In this document: positions 52,401-60,830 of the stretch, piece by piece
Layout: every line of letters starts with the position of its first letter
How positions within the stretch are numbered: the stretch's first letter is position 1
Assembly: GCF_034009455.1 (NCBI RefSeq)
Contig: NZ_CP125380.1
Coordinates: 2,548,501 to 2,612,500, forward strand
Origin: Pseudomonas sp. P5_109
GTDB lineage: Bacteria; Pseudomonadota; Gammaproteobacteria; Pseudomonadales; Pseudomonadaceae
Direction of reading: 5' to 3'
Length of the DNA stretch: 64,000 bases
Position numbers and translations under genes: made by a program
The notes under the pieces: generated by a model
Database searches by the model: none
What the model saw: only the letters and a program-made list of their open reading frames with translations
What the model was told of the DNA's origin: nothing

Positions 52401-53361
52401 GCTGGCGAACAACCCCAAGGCCGCCCAGCGCGTCGGCATCATCGGGGTGGGTTTTCAAGCGCGCTTGAAAAGCCTGTTCGGCGGTGGCCTGATCGCCTGC
52501 TTTGAGCGCCTTCAGGCCGCGCGCAACGTCGGCGGGCGGTTGCCATTCCTTGCTGGCAGTCGTTGCTACCTGTTGCTTGCCCTTGTCCATCTGCGCCCGG
52601 ATTTCCACGTCATCCGGATGCGTCTTGAGGTACGCCTCGAACAACGGCACTTGTGCCGGATTGGGAGGACCGATCCAGGTCAGCGCCAAGCGCCAGCTTT
52701 CGTCGGCATCACCGGCAATGTCGGTACGCTGGGTCAGCGCGGCCAGGGCGCGGATGCCCTCGGCACGACTGTCTTCATGGCGCACCAGATGCTTGGCGTA
52801 AAACAGCGCGACGATTGAGTCGTTGGGCATCTCACGTTGCAAGCGCTGAAATCCGCTGCGCGCTTCAGCCCAGTCAGCCTGATTGAAAGCAAGGTTGTTG
52901 TAATATTCGCGGCCGATCGTACCTTGAGGTGGACGGCCATCGAACAGCGAGCGAAACACGACGGTCGCCTTGTCACGCTCACCGGCATCGACGAGACGCC
53001 GAGCCTCTTCCAGGCGCTGCTGGCTCTGCGGTTGTGCCAGGGCGATGTCCTGCGCCAATTGCAGTGCCTGCCGGGGCGCTGGCTGGATGGCCTGCAAGCG
53101 GGCGAGGTATTGCTGCGCCTGTTGTGCCTTGCCCTGTTGCACGCCGATCAAGCCCAGGCCATACAGTGCGTCAACCTGGACCGGGTCCAGCAGCAGGACC
53201 TTCAGCCAGACTTCCGCAGCGCGTTGAGGGTTGTTGTGCAACTGCCAATACTGCCCTTGCTCGACGAGTAATGTCTGTGGCGTCGGACTTTGAGCGTGGG
53301 CAGCTGCGGCCGTCCATGCGCTCATGACGGCGATGGCTAGCGTGCGGTGGTGCGCGTGCAT
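49498..53361 (-). CDS. wssE: cellulose synthase outer-membrane subunit BcsC (WssE)
   Basis: A 1,287-aa protein: signal peptide residues 1-23, then about 800 residues of tetratricopeptide repeats ('ALYGLGLIGVQQGKAQQAQQYLARL' and many more), a linker with 'RGSRSEVNHDT'-like text, and a C-terminal outer-membrane beta-barrel of about 330 residues ending 'LSLRYQFEE'. It exports the cellulose chain across periplasm and outer membrane. The start overlaps the bcsZ end by 25 nt. Confidence 0.93.
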   Translation of the reverse strand: MHAHHRTLAIAVMSAWTAAAAHAQSPTPQTLLVEQGQYWQLHNNPQRAAEVWLKVLLLDPVQVDALYGLGLIGVQQGKAQQAQQYLARLQAIQPAPRQALQLAQDIALAQPQSQQRLEEARRLVDAGERDKATVVFRSLFDGRPPQGTIGREYYNNLAFNQADWAEARSGFQRLQREMPNDSIVALFYAKHLVRHEDSRAEGIRALAALTQRTDIAGDADESWRLALTWIGPPNPAQVPLFEAYLKTHPDDVEIRAQMDKGKQQVATTASKEWQPPADVARGLKALKAGDQATAEQAFQARLKTHPDDADALGGLGVVRQQQHRLAEAEKLLGQATRLPDGSQWQVALNEVRYWAALQQARDAQAKGQTAQAVALANQALRLTPNGVDARLALADIQASAGQFDDAQRNYRQVLSLRRDDPQAQEGLVNVLLKSGKNDEAQQLINSLPATGQAKIGQSARLQALRATQLAALAEQRNDLPAARNALQDALRVEPDNIWTRFALARLNLAMGEPQKARDLINAMLQAHPDNADALYVSALLSVQMGEWKVAQTTLARLRPDQRTPDMEALAADVSLNLQLGQAIELGKRGQRQEALALLDRIQPMANNSPDRTASLASAYVDIGEPTRALALMRDQLQHTAKPSADFILQYAAVLLKSGEDAQVNEILRDLQNKPLNAPARKRFDDLLYLYRIRQADQLRERGDLANAYDTLAPALAQRPGDSAAIAALARMYSANGDTAKALELYKPLLQRQPNDPQLLLGAADAAVLARDTAFAEQALQQLLKTESGNPQTLTEAARLYQNMGKTGTAADLLRKAVAIEQSEKRRTQGGQLAGSTVAPNPFAGVSGSRSEVNHDTLLASIPPPAQEMPGRVRSHSPFAIDAPPRPQQASNPFESQLPRAALVSEDISPAQLALNKILQERSAYVTQGVSIRSNDSESGLSKLTDIETPLEISIPLDESRVALRVTPVSLNAGSANSEALSRFGNGAQSGSVGSQKAEGVGLSVAIQRPANGLKADLGTTPLGFKYSTATGGISVDRPISDTSNVRYGVSVSRRPVTDSVTSFAGTTDERSGQSWGGVTANGGRGQLSFDDNEVGAYGYASWHQLLGNHVESNSRSELGSGVYWYLQNATDSKLTVGLSMTGISYANNQDYFTYGHGGYFSPQTFFALGVPVTWAQRTGRLTYQVKGSVGVQHFEQDSVDYFPTDKAMQAASGLRYAGQNKTGVGYSVAAAAEYKVASNFLLGANLGLDNARDYQQISGALSLRYQFEEISGPMSLPVSPYTSPYSN

Positions 53362-54563
53362 GCGGTCTCCCAGGAGAGTTTCAGCGTTCCGTCTTCCCGG
53401 AATCGATAATGTTTATCTGCCCAGCCGAGCGCGAACAGGCTGAGCATCAAGTCGTAGTAACGCGGCGGACCGGCGTCGGCATCAGGCCTGGCCAGCACCT
53501 CGAGCAAGGCGAGTTCCACGTGGCGTCGTTGCTGACCGGCCAACTTGGGTTGCCCCTTGGCCTCAAGGTAGGGAATCAGTGCAGCCCGAAATCCGAACGG
53601 ACTCTGCCCCTGAACACTGCCGTGGATAACCTGGACTGTTTCCGGGGGGGTGCCCGTTGCGACAGTGCTGCGGGCCATGCCGTCCAGCCGTTTGAGCAGC
53701 AGCGCTGCCAGCGGTTCGGAGGTATCACTCATGCCCAGCCAGAGGTACACGCGAATGGCGTCGTAGCTGCCCGTGTCACCGTTGATCGGGTCGCTCACGA
53801 AAACACCCGATTGTGCTGAAGTGCCTTGATAACCGACCCAGTCAGCGATGAAACCGTGGCGACTGGAATGGGCAATCATCGTCGCAGTGTTGTTGGCAAT
53901 CGCTTGCCAGGGCCCGGTGGGGGCTTCCATGGCCAGCCGCCGTAACAGTGGCAGTGGCAGGTAGCTGGGATTCAGGCGCCAGAAAGCGTCCGGCCGGACG
54001 AAACCCTGTGGTCCAGGCAATACCATCGGGCCCAGCCCGGGCAGCTTGACGACCAATTGCGCTTCGATCGTCGCCATCAGGCGCAGGGCGTCCTGGCGAT
54101 AGTCCGGCCGATGCCACAGGCGTGCGGCTTCGAGCAGGGCGTAGGCGATCCACAGGTCGGCGTCGGCGGCCGAATTGGCGTCTTGCAGACGCCATTGGCC
54201 GTCCGTGCCTTGCCCCCATAACCAGCCCGGCAGGCGTGTGGCGATGTCTGTGCCGGCGAGGTTGGCTGAGGTCCAGCGCCAGAGTTTGTCAAAGCGCGGC
54301 TGATCGTTGCCGATCAGTGCGAAGAGCATGCCGTAGGACTGCCCTTCAGAGGTGCTGTGATTGTTCTCAAGGCTCGATTCCAGAACCCGTCCGTCGGCCT
54401 GGACGAAGCGTGTTGCATAGGTTTGCCACAGTGGCCAGGCCGGTGGCTCGCAGGATTGTGCGGCCGCTATCGCCGGCGCCGTCAGGGCGAGCGCAAGTAC
54501 AGCGCTCAACCTGCGCGCGTTACCGCGCAGGCCCTGGCGAAGTGAAGTACCCCGGCTGCTCAT
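53337..54563 (-). CDS. wssD: periplasmic endoglucanase BcsZ (WssD)
   Basis: GH8 cellulase of about 408 aa with signal peptide ('RRLSAVLALALTAPAIAAAQS'). The motif 'SSLENNHSTSEGQSYGMLFAL' holds the acid Glu, and 'WLWGQGTDGQWRLQDANSAADADLWIAYALLEA' the substrate-binding aromatic and Asp residues. It trims or edits cellulose during secretion. I chose ATG 54563; the longer frame from 54644 would run into bcsB and add residues before the signal peptide. Confidence 0.9.
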   Translation of the reverse strand: MSSRGTSLRQGLRGNARRLSAVLALALTAPAIAAAQSCEPPAWPLWQTYATRFVQADGRVLESSLENNHSTSEGQSYGMLFALIGNDQPRFDKLWRWTSANLAGTDIATRLPGWLWGQGTDGQWRLQDANSAADADLWIAYALLEAARLWHRPDYRQDALRLMATIEAQLVVKLPGLGPMVLPGPQGFVRPDAFWRLNPSYLPLPLLRRLAMEAPTGPWQAIANNTATMIAHSSRHGFIADWVGYQGTSAQSGVFVSDPINGDTGSYDAIRVYLWLGMSDTSEPLAALLLKRLDGMARSTVATGTPPETVQVIHGSVQGQSPFGFRAALIPYLEAKGQPKLAGQQRRHVELALLEVLARPDADAGPPRYYDLMLSLFALGWADKHYRFREDGTLKLSWETACTRTTAR

Positions 54564-54585
54564 GGACGACACAGGCCCGCGCGGC

Positions 54586-56889
54586 TCATTGGCCAAGACG
54601 ACGTTTGGCCCGTAAGCGCAGGGCCAGGTAGGCCATGCAAGCAAGCAGCAGGACCCCGATGAGGGTGAACAGCATGAGCGCCATTACGTTCTGCGAGAGG
54701 TACCACTGCAGATAGCGCAATGGACCCAAGCGCCCGACGTAGTAATCCTGCTCGGCGACCAACGATTCGACATGCGTGCCCCTGACCACCACCAGACTGC
54801 CTTGCAATTCGTTGGCGTTTTCTTCGCTGCTGAGCAGGGCGCTGGTCACGTCGGCCAGGCCGTTGGGCCTTGCGCTGGCGATAAACACTACGCTGCGCCC
54901 ACTCTTGAGCGGCGATTCGAATCCGGTCAGATAAGCACTGCCGTCCTCAGCACTAAACCTGAAGCTGCTGCGCGCTTCACGCAGATTGGTTTTCGTGTCC
55001 GGGCTGATCCAGTTGCGCAGACGCAAGGGCAGGTCAGACAGTTCAAAGTACTGCGCAGTGTCTTCGCCCTTGGCCGGCAGAAGGCTTTGCCATTGCTGCA
55101 GTAGCGGCTGATTGTTGCCCGAGGCGAGCACCAGCAAATCCCGGTCGCTTTGCTCGGCCACCTGATCGGCAGGGACCACCTTCACGCCGGTGGCCGGATA
55201 ACCGGTGGAGTCGCCGAAGCGGCCCAGCAGGGTCAGATAGGCGCTCAGATCGGCCGGGCCTGGCTCGTTGGGCAGGATCACCGATGTTTCAGACAGGTCG
55301 GCCATGCGGGTGAACGGGAAGCCACTGTCCTTGAACACCCCGAGGTTGGGCATGGCCATGAAGTGTTCGTATTGGCTGAGGTCCAGGGTCGAGTCCGGGT
55401 CGATCACACCGCGCATGTTGTCGATGATGATGTCGCGGCATTCACCCTGTTTGATGTAGTCATACATAAAGCGAAATTGCAGGCGCGATTGCAGCGCGAC
55501 GGAATTGAGCGGCAATAGCATGCGCGAAGTGCGGGCCAGGCTGTCGTCGGTTTTGAGCATCGACAGCAGACTGTCGCTGTTGCCGAGTTTCTCGATCGAA
55601 GGCAGGTCGATCGACTTGATAAAGGTGTCATTGAAACTGATCAGTAACGAAGAATTGGTGGAGACCGGTTGCGGTGTATAGCGGTACTTCAGGTCAAGTT
55701 GCGCACCAGGCTCGCGCCAGTTGAACAGATCGGGTGGCAAGCGCAGGGCAACGGTCATTTGTCCTGGGTTATAACCCGATACATTGAGTTCTGCGGGCTT
55801 CGCCAGTTCACCCAGACGAACCGGGCGATCGGAGGGCAGCCAGTTGGGCGCGTCGTACGGTTGACGTGGCTTGAGCGAGTCGATCCGGTCGATCACCACG
55901 CTCTGCCCGGAAAAGGCCGAGCCGCCGAGTGCCAGCGCTGTCGCGGCGACTTTGAGATCGGCGCCATCACGCCCGGAGACGATCAACAGTTTGCCCTGAG
56001 CATCATTCGGGTTGCTCACGAGGGTCAATGTCGGCCCCGTGGCCTCTTTGATCGGTAAGCCACTCAAGGTCGTTGATTCACTGCCGCTGATAAACACCAC
56101 TGCGTTGCCTTTGGCCGGCAGGCTGGTGAGGCTGGCGGGAAAGGTTGCGCCGCGGTAGCTGGCCAGTGCGCCGAACCAGGAAGACAGGATGCCGGCGGCT
56201 TCAAGCTCCGAAGCGCTAGGGCGCGCGGCAAACACGAAGGGCAGTTTCAGGAGCGAGGCATCTCGACGATCGAACAGGGGCAGCGGCAGAGCGGACAGAT
56301 CATTGGGCTGTTTAATCGACGACACCTGAAGGCTCAGCTGGCTCTCGTTGCCGATCCTGGCCCAAAGGCTGGAGTGCAAAGGGTCTTCACATTGCATCGT
56401 GTAGTGACCGATGAACTGCAGGCTGAGCCGGTTGAATTCGGTGATGGTCTGCGGCGGAATCTGCACGGTCCGGGTCTGCAACTTACCGGCCTCTTCCTTC
56501 GGGAGGGGCAGGCTGGCGGCCACTTGATCGTTGATCAGCACGTTGATTTGCGACAGGTCGGCCAGCAGCGCCGGTGAGTAGCTGTACTGCAGTGTGACCT
56601 GTGCTGCCGTGACGACTTCGTCGGCGCGCACATCGAAATTCACGCTATCGGTCGCCTCCACGCCTTTAAGGGTCATCGAATAGCTTTTGCCCAGCTCCTT
56701 GAGGGTGCGGGTATAGCTGTTGCTCGGGGCATCGGTCCCGGGCAACGATGCGATGGGCATTACCGCCGGCTCTGTGGCGCTGATTTGGGCGGCGGCATTC
56801 AAGGCACAGCCGCTCCAGCCCACTAGCGAGCAGGCAATCAGCATGAGTGAGCGACGAGGATGAAAGGTCTGGCGAGTGGAAGGCTTCAA
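54586..56889 (-). CDS. wssC: cellulose synthase periplasmic subunit BcsB (WssC)
   Basis: A 767-aa protein with a signal peptide and one C-terminal membrane helix ('ALMLFTLIGVLLLACMAYLAL'). The carbohydrate-binding and flavodoxin-like domains show 'YTMQCEDPLHSSLWARIGNES', 'SGRDGADLKVAATALALGG' and 'GECRDIIIDNMRGVIDPDSTLDLS'. It guides the growing glucan through the periplasm in complex with BcsA. It overlaps bcsA by 4 nt (ATGA). Confidence 0.93.
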   Translation of the reverse strand: MKPSTRQTFHPRRSLMLIACSLVGWSGCALNAAAQISATEPAVMPIASLPGTDAPSNSYTRTLKELGKSYSMTLKGVEATDSVNFDVRADEVVTAAQVTLQYSYSPALLADLSQINVLINDQVAASLPLPKEEAGKLQTRTVQIPPQTITEFNRLSLQFIGHYTMQCEDPLHSSLWARIGNESQLSLQVSSIKQPNDLSALPLPLFDRRDASLLKLPFVFAARPSASELEAAGILSSWFGALASYRGATFPASLTSLPAKGNAVVFISGSESTTLSGLPIKEATGPTLTLVSNPNDAQGKLLIVSGRDGADLKVAATALALGGSAFSGQSVVIDRIDSLKPRQPYDAPNWLPSDRPVRLGELAKPAELNVSGYNPGQMTVALRLPPDLFNWREPGAQLDLKYRYTPQPVSTNSSLLISFNDTFIKSIDLPSIEKLGNSDSLLSMLKTDDSLARTSRMLLPLNSVALQSRLQFRFMYDYIKQGECRDIIIDNMRGVIDPDSTLDLSQYEHFMAMPNLGVFKDSGFPFTRMADLSETSVILPNEPGPADLSAYLTLLGRFGDSTGYPATGVKVVPADQVAEQSDRDLLVLASGNNQPLLQQWQSLLPAKGEDTAQYFELSDLPLRLRNWISPDTKTNLREARSSFRFSAEDGSAYLTGFESPLKSGRSVVFIASARPNGLADVTSALLSSEENANELQGSLVVVRGTHVESLVAEQDYYVGRLGPLRYLQWYLSQNVMALMLFTLIGVLLLACMAYLALRLRAKRRLGQ

Positions 56890-59117
56890 GATCGTTGCGT
56901 GTCCGCAGTGGAGTCGATAGGTGATGGTGCGTTCGGGCGCTTGCGCAGCAGCGCCTGACCGTCCTTTAGGGTTGCAACGAACAAGCGCAGGATGGCGCGT
57001 AAGCCAATGCTGCTGACCTCGCGCAACGCAGACATGGGCGCGTCGAGGCGGCCGTTACCCCAGGCATTGGCCCAGGTGTCGGCCCGTGAAAAGGTCAGTC
57101 GTACCAGCTCGCTTTGCTGGCGCAGGGTCAAAGCCTCGAATTTCACGCCCGCCACGTTGTCGTTGCTGAAGATCGTTGTTGCGGGAAAGAGGCTTGAGGG
57201 AGGCGTGCGCAGAATGCAGAGTCGCAGCTTCTCCTTGACGCTGAGCTGAACCTGCGGTGGCAGTGCAAGACCCACGCCGTTTTGTGAGAAGTCCTGGGTT
57301 TTGCAATCGAACGAGGTGCCGTCTTCGCGATAGACGCGCACAGGCAGATCTGCAGGTACCCTGGGTTCGTTGCGCACCTGAGAGGACTCAGTGGCCACCG
57401 CCACGGCGGTGCTGACGATAATGATGTTGTACACAGTCCAGGCCAGATTGATCAGCAGGGTCGTGACCTCGGCCGAATCACTCCCGATCAGTTTCACCAC
57501 GCCAAACACCAGACCGATCATGTTCAAGGTCAGCAGGACGATGTAAGGCCGCGCGAGCTTCCAGTCGAAATAGTCCTCCTCGATGGTGCCGCCCTTGTCA
57601 GTCACGTTGAACTTGCCCAGCGAAGGACTGACCAAGGCCAACAGCACTGGTCGCATGATGTACCAGGCCAACACCGACTCATACACTTCGTTCCAGAAGG
57701 AATGGCGGAAGCGCCCCTGGATGGCTGAGTTGGTCAGGCTGGAATGGAAAATATGCGGCAGCACATAGACCGTGACCATCAGCGCCGATGCATGGAAAAT
57801 CTGCGCGTCGAACATCAGGTAGGCCAAGGGGGCGGTCAAGAACACCAGGCGAGGCAAACTATAGAAAAAGTGCATCATGGCGTTGAGGTAGCAGATGCGC
57901 TGCCCCAGGTTCAGTCCTTTGCCAAACAGCGGATTGTCGGTCCGAAAAATCTGCGCCATGCCCCGCGCCCAACGTATGCGCTGGCTGATGTGTCGGGAAA
58001 GGCTTTCGGTGGCCAGGCCCGCCGCTTGTGGAATGGCGAGGTAGGCCGTATTGAAGCCACGGCGATTGAGCTTGAGTGCCGTGTGCGCATCCTCCGTCAC
58101 GGTTTCGGTGGCGATGCCGCCGACTTCCAGCAAGTGAGTCCGCCGGATGACCGCGCAGGAGCCACAGAAGAATGCCGCGTTCCACAGGTCGTTGCCGTCC
58201 TGCACCAGGCCGTAGAACAGCTCACCTTCATTGGGCACCGAGCGAAAGGTATCGAGATTTTTTTCGAACGGATCGGGTGAATAGAAGAAGTGTGGCGTTT
58301 GCAGTAACGCCAGGTTCGGGTCCTTTAAAAACCAGCCCATGGTGATCTGCAGGAAGGACCGGGTGGGCACGTGGTCGGCGTCGAATATGGCGATGAACTC
58401 GCCATCGGTGACCTTGAGTGCCTCGTTGAGGTTGCCGGCCTTGGCATGTTGATTGTTGTCGCGGGTGATGTAGTTGACACCAATCTGCTGACAGAAAGCC
58501 TTGAATTCTTCCCGGCGTCCGTCATCGAGCATGTGCACCCGCATTTTGCCCTCGGGCCAGTCGATGGCCTGAGCGGCAAGCACCACCAGTTTGACGATGC
58601 CCAACGCTTCGTTATAGGTGGGAATGAAGACATCTACCGTCGGCCATTCAGCGGGCGGCTGTTGCAGAAACTGTGGTGTGCGGTGCAGCGGCCAGGCGGT
58701 CTGTACGTAGCCGAAGACGAGGACGAGCAAGGCATACAGCTCGGCCAGCACCAGTCCGTAGCCAAATACGGCATCCTGCCAGTTGTCGAAGCCCAGGGTG
58801 TCGGTCAGGCGCCAGTACATGTAGCGCAGCGAAGCAATCAGCGAGAGGGTGATCAGGGTCAGGATCGCCAGGCGCCCGGCTTGCTTGCGGATGATCAGGC
58901 TGGCGGCAAAACAGACGGCGGCAAACGCGGCCTGGGAATACAGGTTCAGCGGCGCACTGAGGATACCCAGCACTAACAATGCGGCGAACAGCCCGACTGA
59001 GAGCTTCAGGCCTTGGCGCCAACGCAGGGGCCATCGATTGACGCGAGCCTGGAAAGTATCCAATAGCTCCTCCAGCCACCACGCCTTTGCAGGTAGCTGA
59101 TTCAGCTGGACGGTCAT
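56886..59117 (-). CDS. wssB: cellulose synthase catalytic subunit BcsA (WssB)
   Basis: Family 2 glycosyltransferase, 743 aa, polymerising UDP-glucose. Catalytic motifs: DDG at 198-200, DAD at 246-248, TED at 341-343 and QRIRW at 379-383, with membrane helices on both sides. The C-terminal PilZ domain keeps both cyclic-di-GMP motifs, RNEPR (582-586) and DFSQNG (609-614), so the enzyme should be activated by c-di-GMP. It overlaps wssA by 4 nt. Confidence 0.96.
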   Translation of the reverse strand: MTVQLNQLPAKAWWLEELLDTFQARVNRWPLRWRQGLKLSVGLFAALLVLGILSAPLNLYSQAAFAAVCFAASLIIRKQAGRLAILTLITLSLIASLRYMYWRLTDTLGFDNWQDAVFGYGLVLAELYALLVLVFGYVQTAWPLHRTPQFLQQPPAEWPTVDVFIPTYNEALGIVKLVVLAAQAIDWPEGKMRVHMLDDGRREEFKAFCQQIGVNYITRDNNQHAKAGNLNEALKVTDGEFIAIFDADHVPTRSFLQITMGWFLKDPNLALLQTPHFFYSPDPFEKNLDTFRSVPNEGELFYGLVQDGNDLWNAAFFCGSCAVIRRTHLLEVGGIATETVTEDAHTALKLNRRGFNTAYLAIPQAAGLATESLSRHISQRIRWARGMAQIFRTDNPLFGKGLNLGQRICYLNAMMHFFYSLPRLVFLTAPLAYLMFDAQIFHASALMVTVYVLPHIFHSSLTNSAIQGRFRHSFWNEVYESVLAWYIMRPVLLALVSPSLGKFNVTDKGGTIEEDYFDWKLARPYIVLLTLNMIGLVFGVVKLIGSDSAEVTTLLINLAWTVYNIIIVSTAVAVATESSQVRNEPRVPADLPVRVYREDGTSFDCKTQDFSQNGVGLALPPQVQLSVKEKLRLCILRTPPSSLFPATTIFSNDNVAGVKFEALTLRQQSELVRLTFSRADTWANAWGNGRLDAPMSALREVSSIGLRAILRLFVATLKDGQALLRKRPNAPSPIDSTADTQRS

Positions 59118-60286
59118 GGTGTGTCCTGCTGTCTGGACGCATCCGCGAAAAGCAGGGCATGGACCGCGCCTGACAGCGAGAGAATGTCCTGACAGCCAAT
59201 GCTCTCAGGTGCGTACTGCAGCAGGTCCCGACCATAGGCCAGCGACTCGTTGAACTGGTGATCGAGGCGAATCGTCCCGATCAGATTAGCGCCGAGCCGC
59301 CGCAGAAACAGCACGCCCATGTCCCTGCTGAACGAACGCGAATCATCCCGTTGGTTGAGTACATACCGGTGCCGCTGCGCGCGTCGTCGGCTGGTTTCCA
59401 GCCACTGGGTCATGGTGTCCAGTGCCAGATAGGAGGCCGCGTCGGCCACCGTCATCACCAGCACCAGATCGGCGGCATCGAGTGCCTGTTGCGAATAGAC
59501 AGTCGCACCTGAAGGCGTGTCCAGGACCACGGTATCGTTTTCGTTGAGGTTCATTGACGCAAGGTGCTGATTCAACCAGTCAGAATCTTCAAGCATCAAC
59601 TGCTTGAGCAATCGGCGATCGTTCACCTCGCCAGTGCCGAAGGGCAGGCACTCGCTGTCGTTAAAGCCCGGCAGGCGATGAGCGCCCCAGTCTGCGTCCT
59701 GCTCTTTGAGCTGGATCAGCCCGCAAACCTGCCGGGTGATACCCAAGTGGCTGGACAGAGCGTTCTGAGGGTCCAGATCAATCGCGATGGTACGCCCGCC
59801 AGGGCGCCGAAGGGTTTTTGCAAGGCCAGCGGCGACGGTGCTTTTACCCACCCCACCATTCGCCGAAACGATAGCAATGACCTTCGCCTTAGTCCGCTTG
59901 TGCGTCGTTTCTGGCAGACCGTCTCGACGAACCTGGTTGAGTTCACGCAACAGGTCGCTCAATCGCTGACGGTCACCCGCAGCAGAACTCGCAGGTGGCT
60001 TGGCCAGGTGAGGGGATAGGGGTGAAGGCCGCGAGAGGACAACATTCTTCACAGGCTCGACCAACGCGCCAATCAATAAAGAAGGCTGTGGCTCGTCCAG
60101 GAGAAACACAGGGGGCGTTGGCGTTGGTGTTGGGGGAGGCAAGGCCAGCGACGATTCTGGCTCAGCGAGTGCAGGTGTAACCGGGTCGTCTTTGAAATCT
60201 TTGTAGTTCGGTTGTATTTCCTGGTAGCTCTCCGCATTGGCGCCAAAACGTGTAAAGAGTTTCGCAATATCATCTACATATTTCAT
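59114..60286 (-). CDS. wssA: cellulose synthase localisation ATPase WssA (BcsQ-like) with BcsR-like N-terminus
   Basis: A 390-aa MinD/ParA-type ATPase. The P-loop 'SANGGVGKST' is near residue 143-152; 'TIAIDLDPQNALSSHLGI' and 'DTVVLDTPSG' follow. The first 25 residues, 'DDIAKLFTRFGANAESYQEI', resemble the small BcsR protein, which in E. coli binds BcsQ. A proline-rich linker (about 45-65) joins the parts. It is first gene of the wss operon and helps place the synthase. 555 nt of AT-rich DNA lies upstream. Confidence 0.85.
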   Translation of the reverse strand: MKYVDDIAKLFTRFGANAESYQEIQPNYKDFKDDPVTPALAEPESSLALPPPTPTPTPPVFLLDEPQPSLLIGALVEPVKNVVLSRPSPLSPHLAKPPASSAAGDRQRLSDLLRELNQVRRDGLPETTHKRTKAKVIAIVSANGGVGKSTVAAGLAKTLRRPGGRTIAIDLDPQNALSSHLGITRQVCGLIQLKEQDADWGAHRLPGFNDSECLPFGTGEVNDRRLLKQLMLEDSDWLNQHLASMNLNENDTVVLDTPSGATVYSQQALDAADLVLVMTVADAASYLALDTMTQWLETSRRRAQRHRYVLNQRDDSRSFSRDMGVLFLRRLGANLIGTIRLDHQFNESLAYGRDLLQYAPESIGCQDILSLSGAVHALLFADASRQQDTP

Positions 60287-60705
60287 GCGTTGTACCAGGA
60301 ATGAAATAATTCAGAAACTCAGCATTCCATTAACTTTTAAAAGTTGATGCGTCGTTTGGGTGTTGGCAGAGTGCGATTAATCTAGGGTGTCTTTGTCTTA
60401 GTGTCAACGAATGTTATAAGAAGTCAGTGAGGTCTATTGGCGTTGATCAGGCTGTTATTGGGAGGTCGTGTTATTCGTTGAAAGTGTGAGTGCTAGAGTG
60501 CACCAAATAATTATTGCTCAATAAGGTGTAATATGATGATAGGTAATGGGTGTATTTGTCGGGTGAAATAACTTTCGGCTCGATGGAGTGGAGGTGTTGA
60601 TCGCCTTCGATGGGAAGAGTGATGCGCAGAATGGCCCAGTTTTACTGGGCTTGAAGATTCTATGGATGGGTAAATTGATCCAGGGATGTCTAATGATTAA
60701 CTATA
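60287..60705. other. AT-rich upstream region of the wss operon
   Basis: No gene is supported. The stretch is markedly AT-rich and must hold the wss promoter on the minus strand. I looked for a FleQ-type box (GTCAATAAATTGAC-like) and saw none convincing; 'GTGTCAACGAATGTTATAAG' near 60400 is the closest text. Confidence 0.4.
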
Positions 60706-60748
60706 TGGGGTACTAGGGGGCGAGTGTTCGAATTACTCCGTCCCGAGC
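60706..60748 (+). other. tRNA-like 3'-end fragment, copy 3
   Basis: 'GGGGTACTAGGGGGCGAGTG' followed by TTCGAAT, TACTC and CGTCCCGA matches copy 2 (43686-43730) with few changes, but the terminal CCA is altered to GCC. The plus-strand orientation is the same. Copies 2 and 3 enclose 17 kb including the wss operon. Confidence 0.5.
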
Positions 60749-60763
60749 CTGTTTTTCAACGAA

Positions 60764-60791
60764 TTAGCCCAACCTGAGAAGGTTGGGCTAA
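60764..60791. terminator. hairpin between tRNA-like fragment 3 and the aldehyde dehydrogenase
   Basis: TTAGCCCAACCT / AGGTTGGGCTAA, 12-bp stem with GAGA loop. It resembles the terminator after fragment 1 (42583-42610), but lacks the T tract; on the minus strand it can end the aldehyde dehydrogenase transcript. Confidence 0.6.
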
Positions 60792-60830
60792 TGCATGTCT
60801 GAAAAATCCCCTATTTATACCCCGGGAGCA

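Noticed and set aside
59978..60700. Cyclic-di-GMP riboswitch or FleQ box upstream of wssA
   Set aside because: No recognisable riboswitch core or FleQ consensus could be seen by reading; the AT-rich region gives only weak partial matches.
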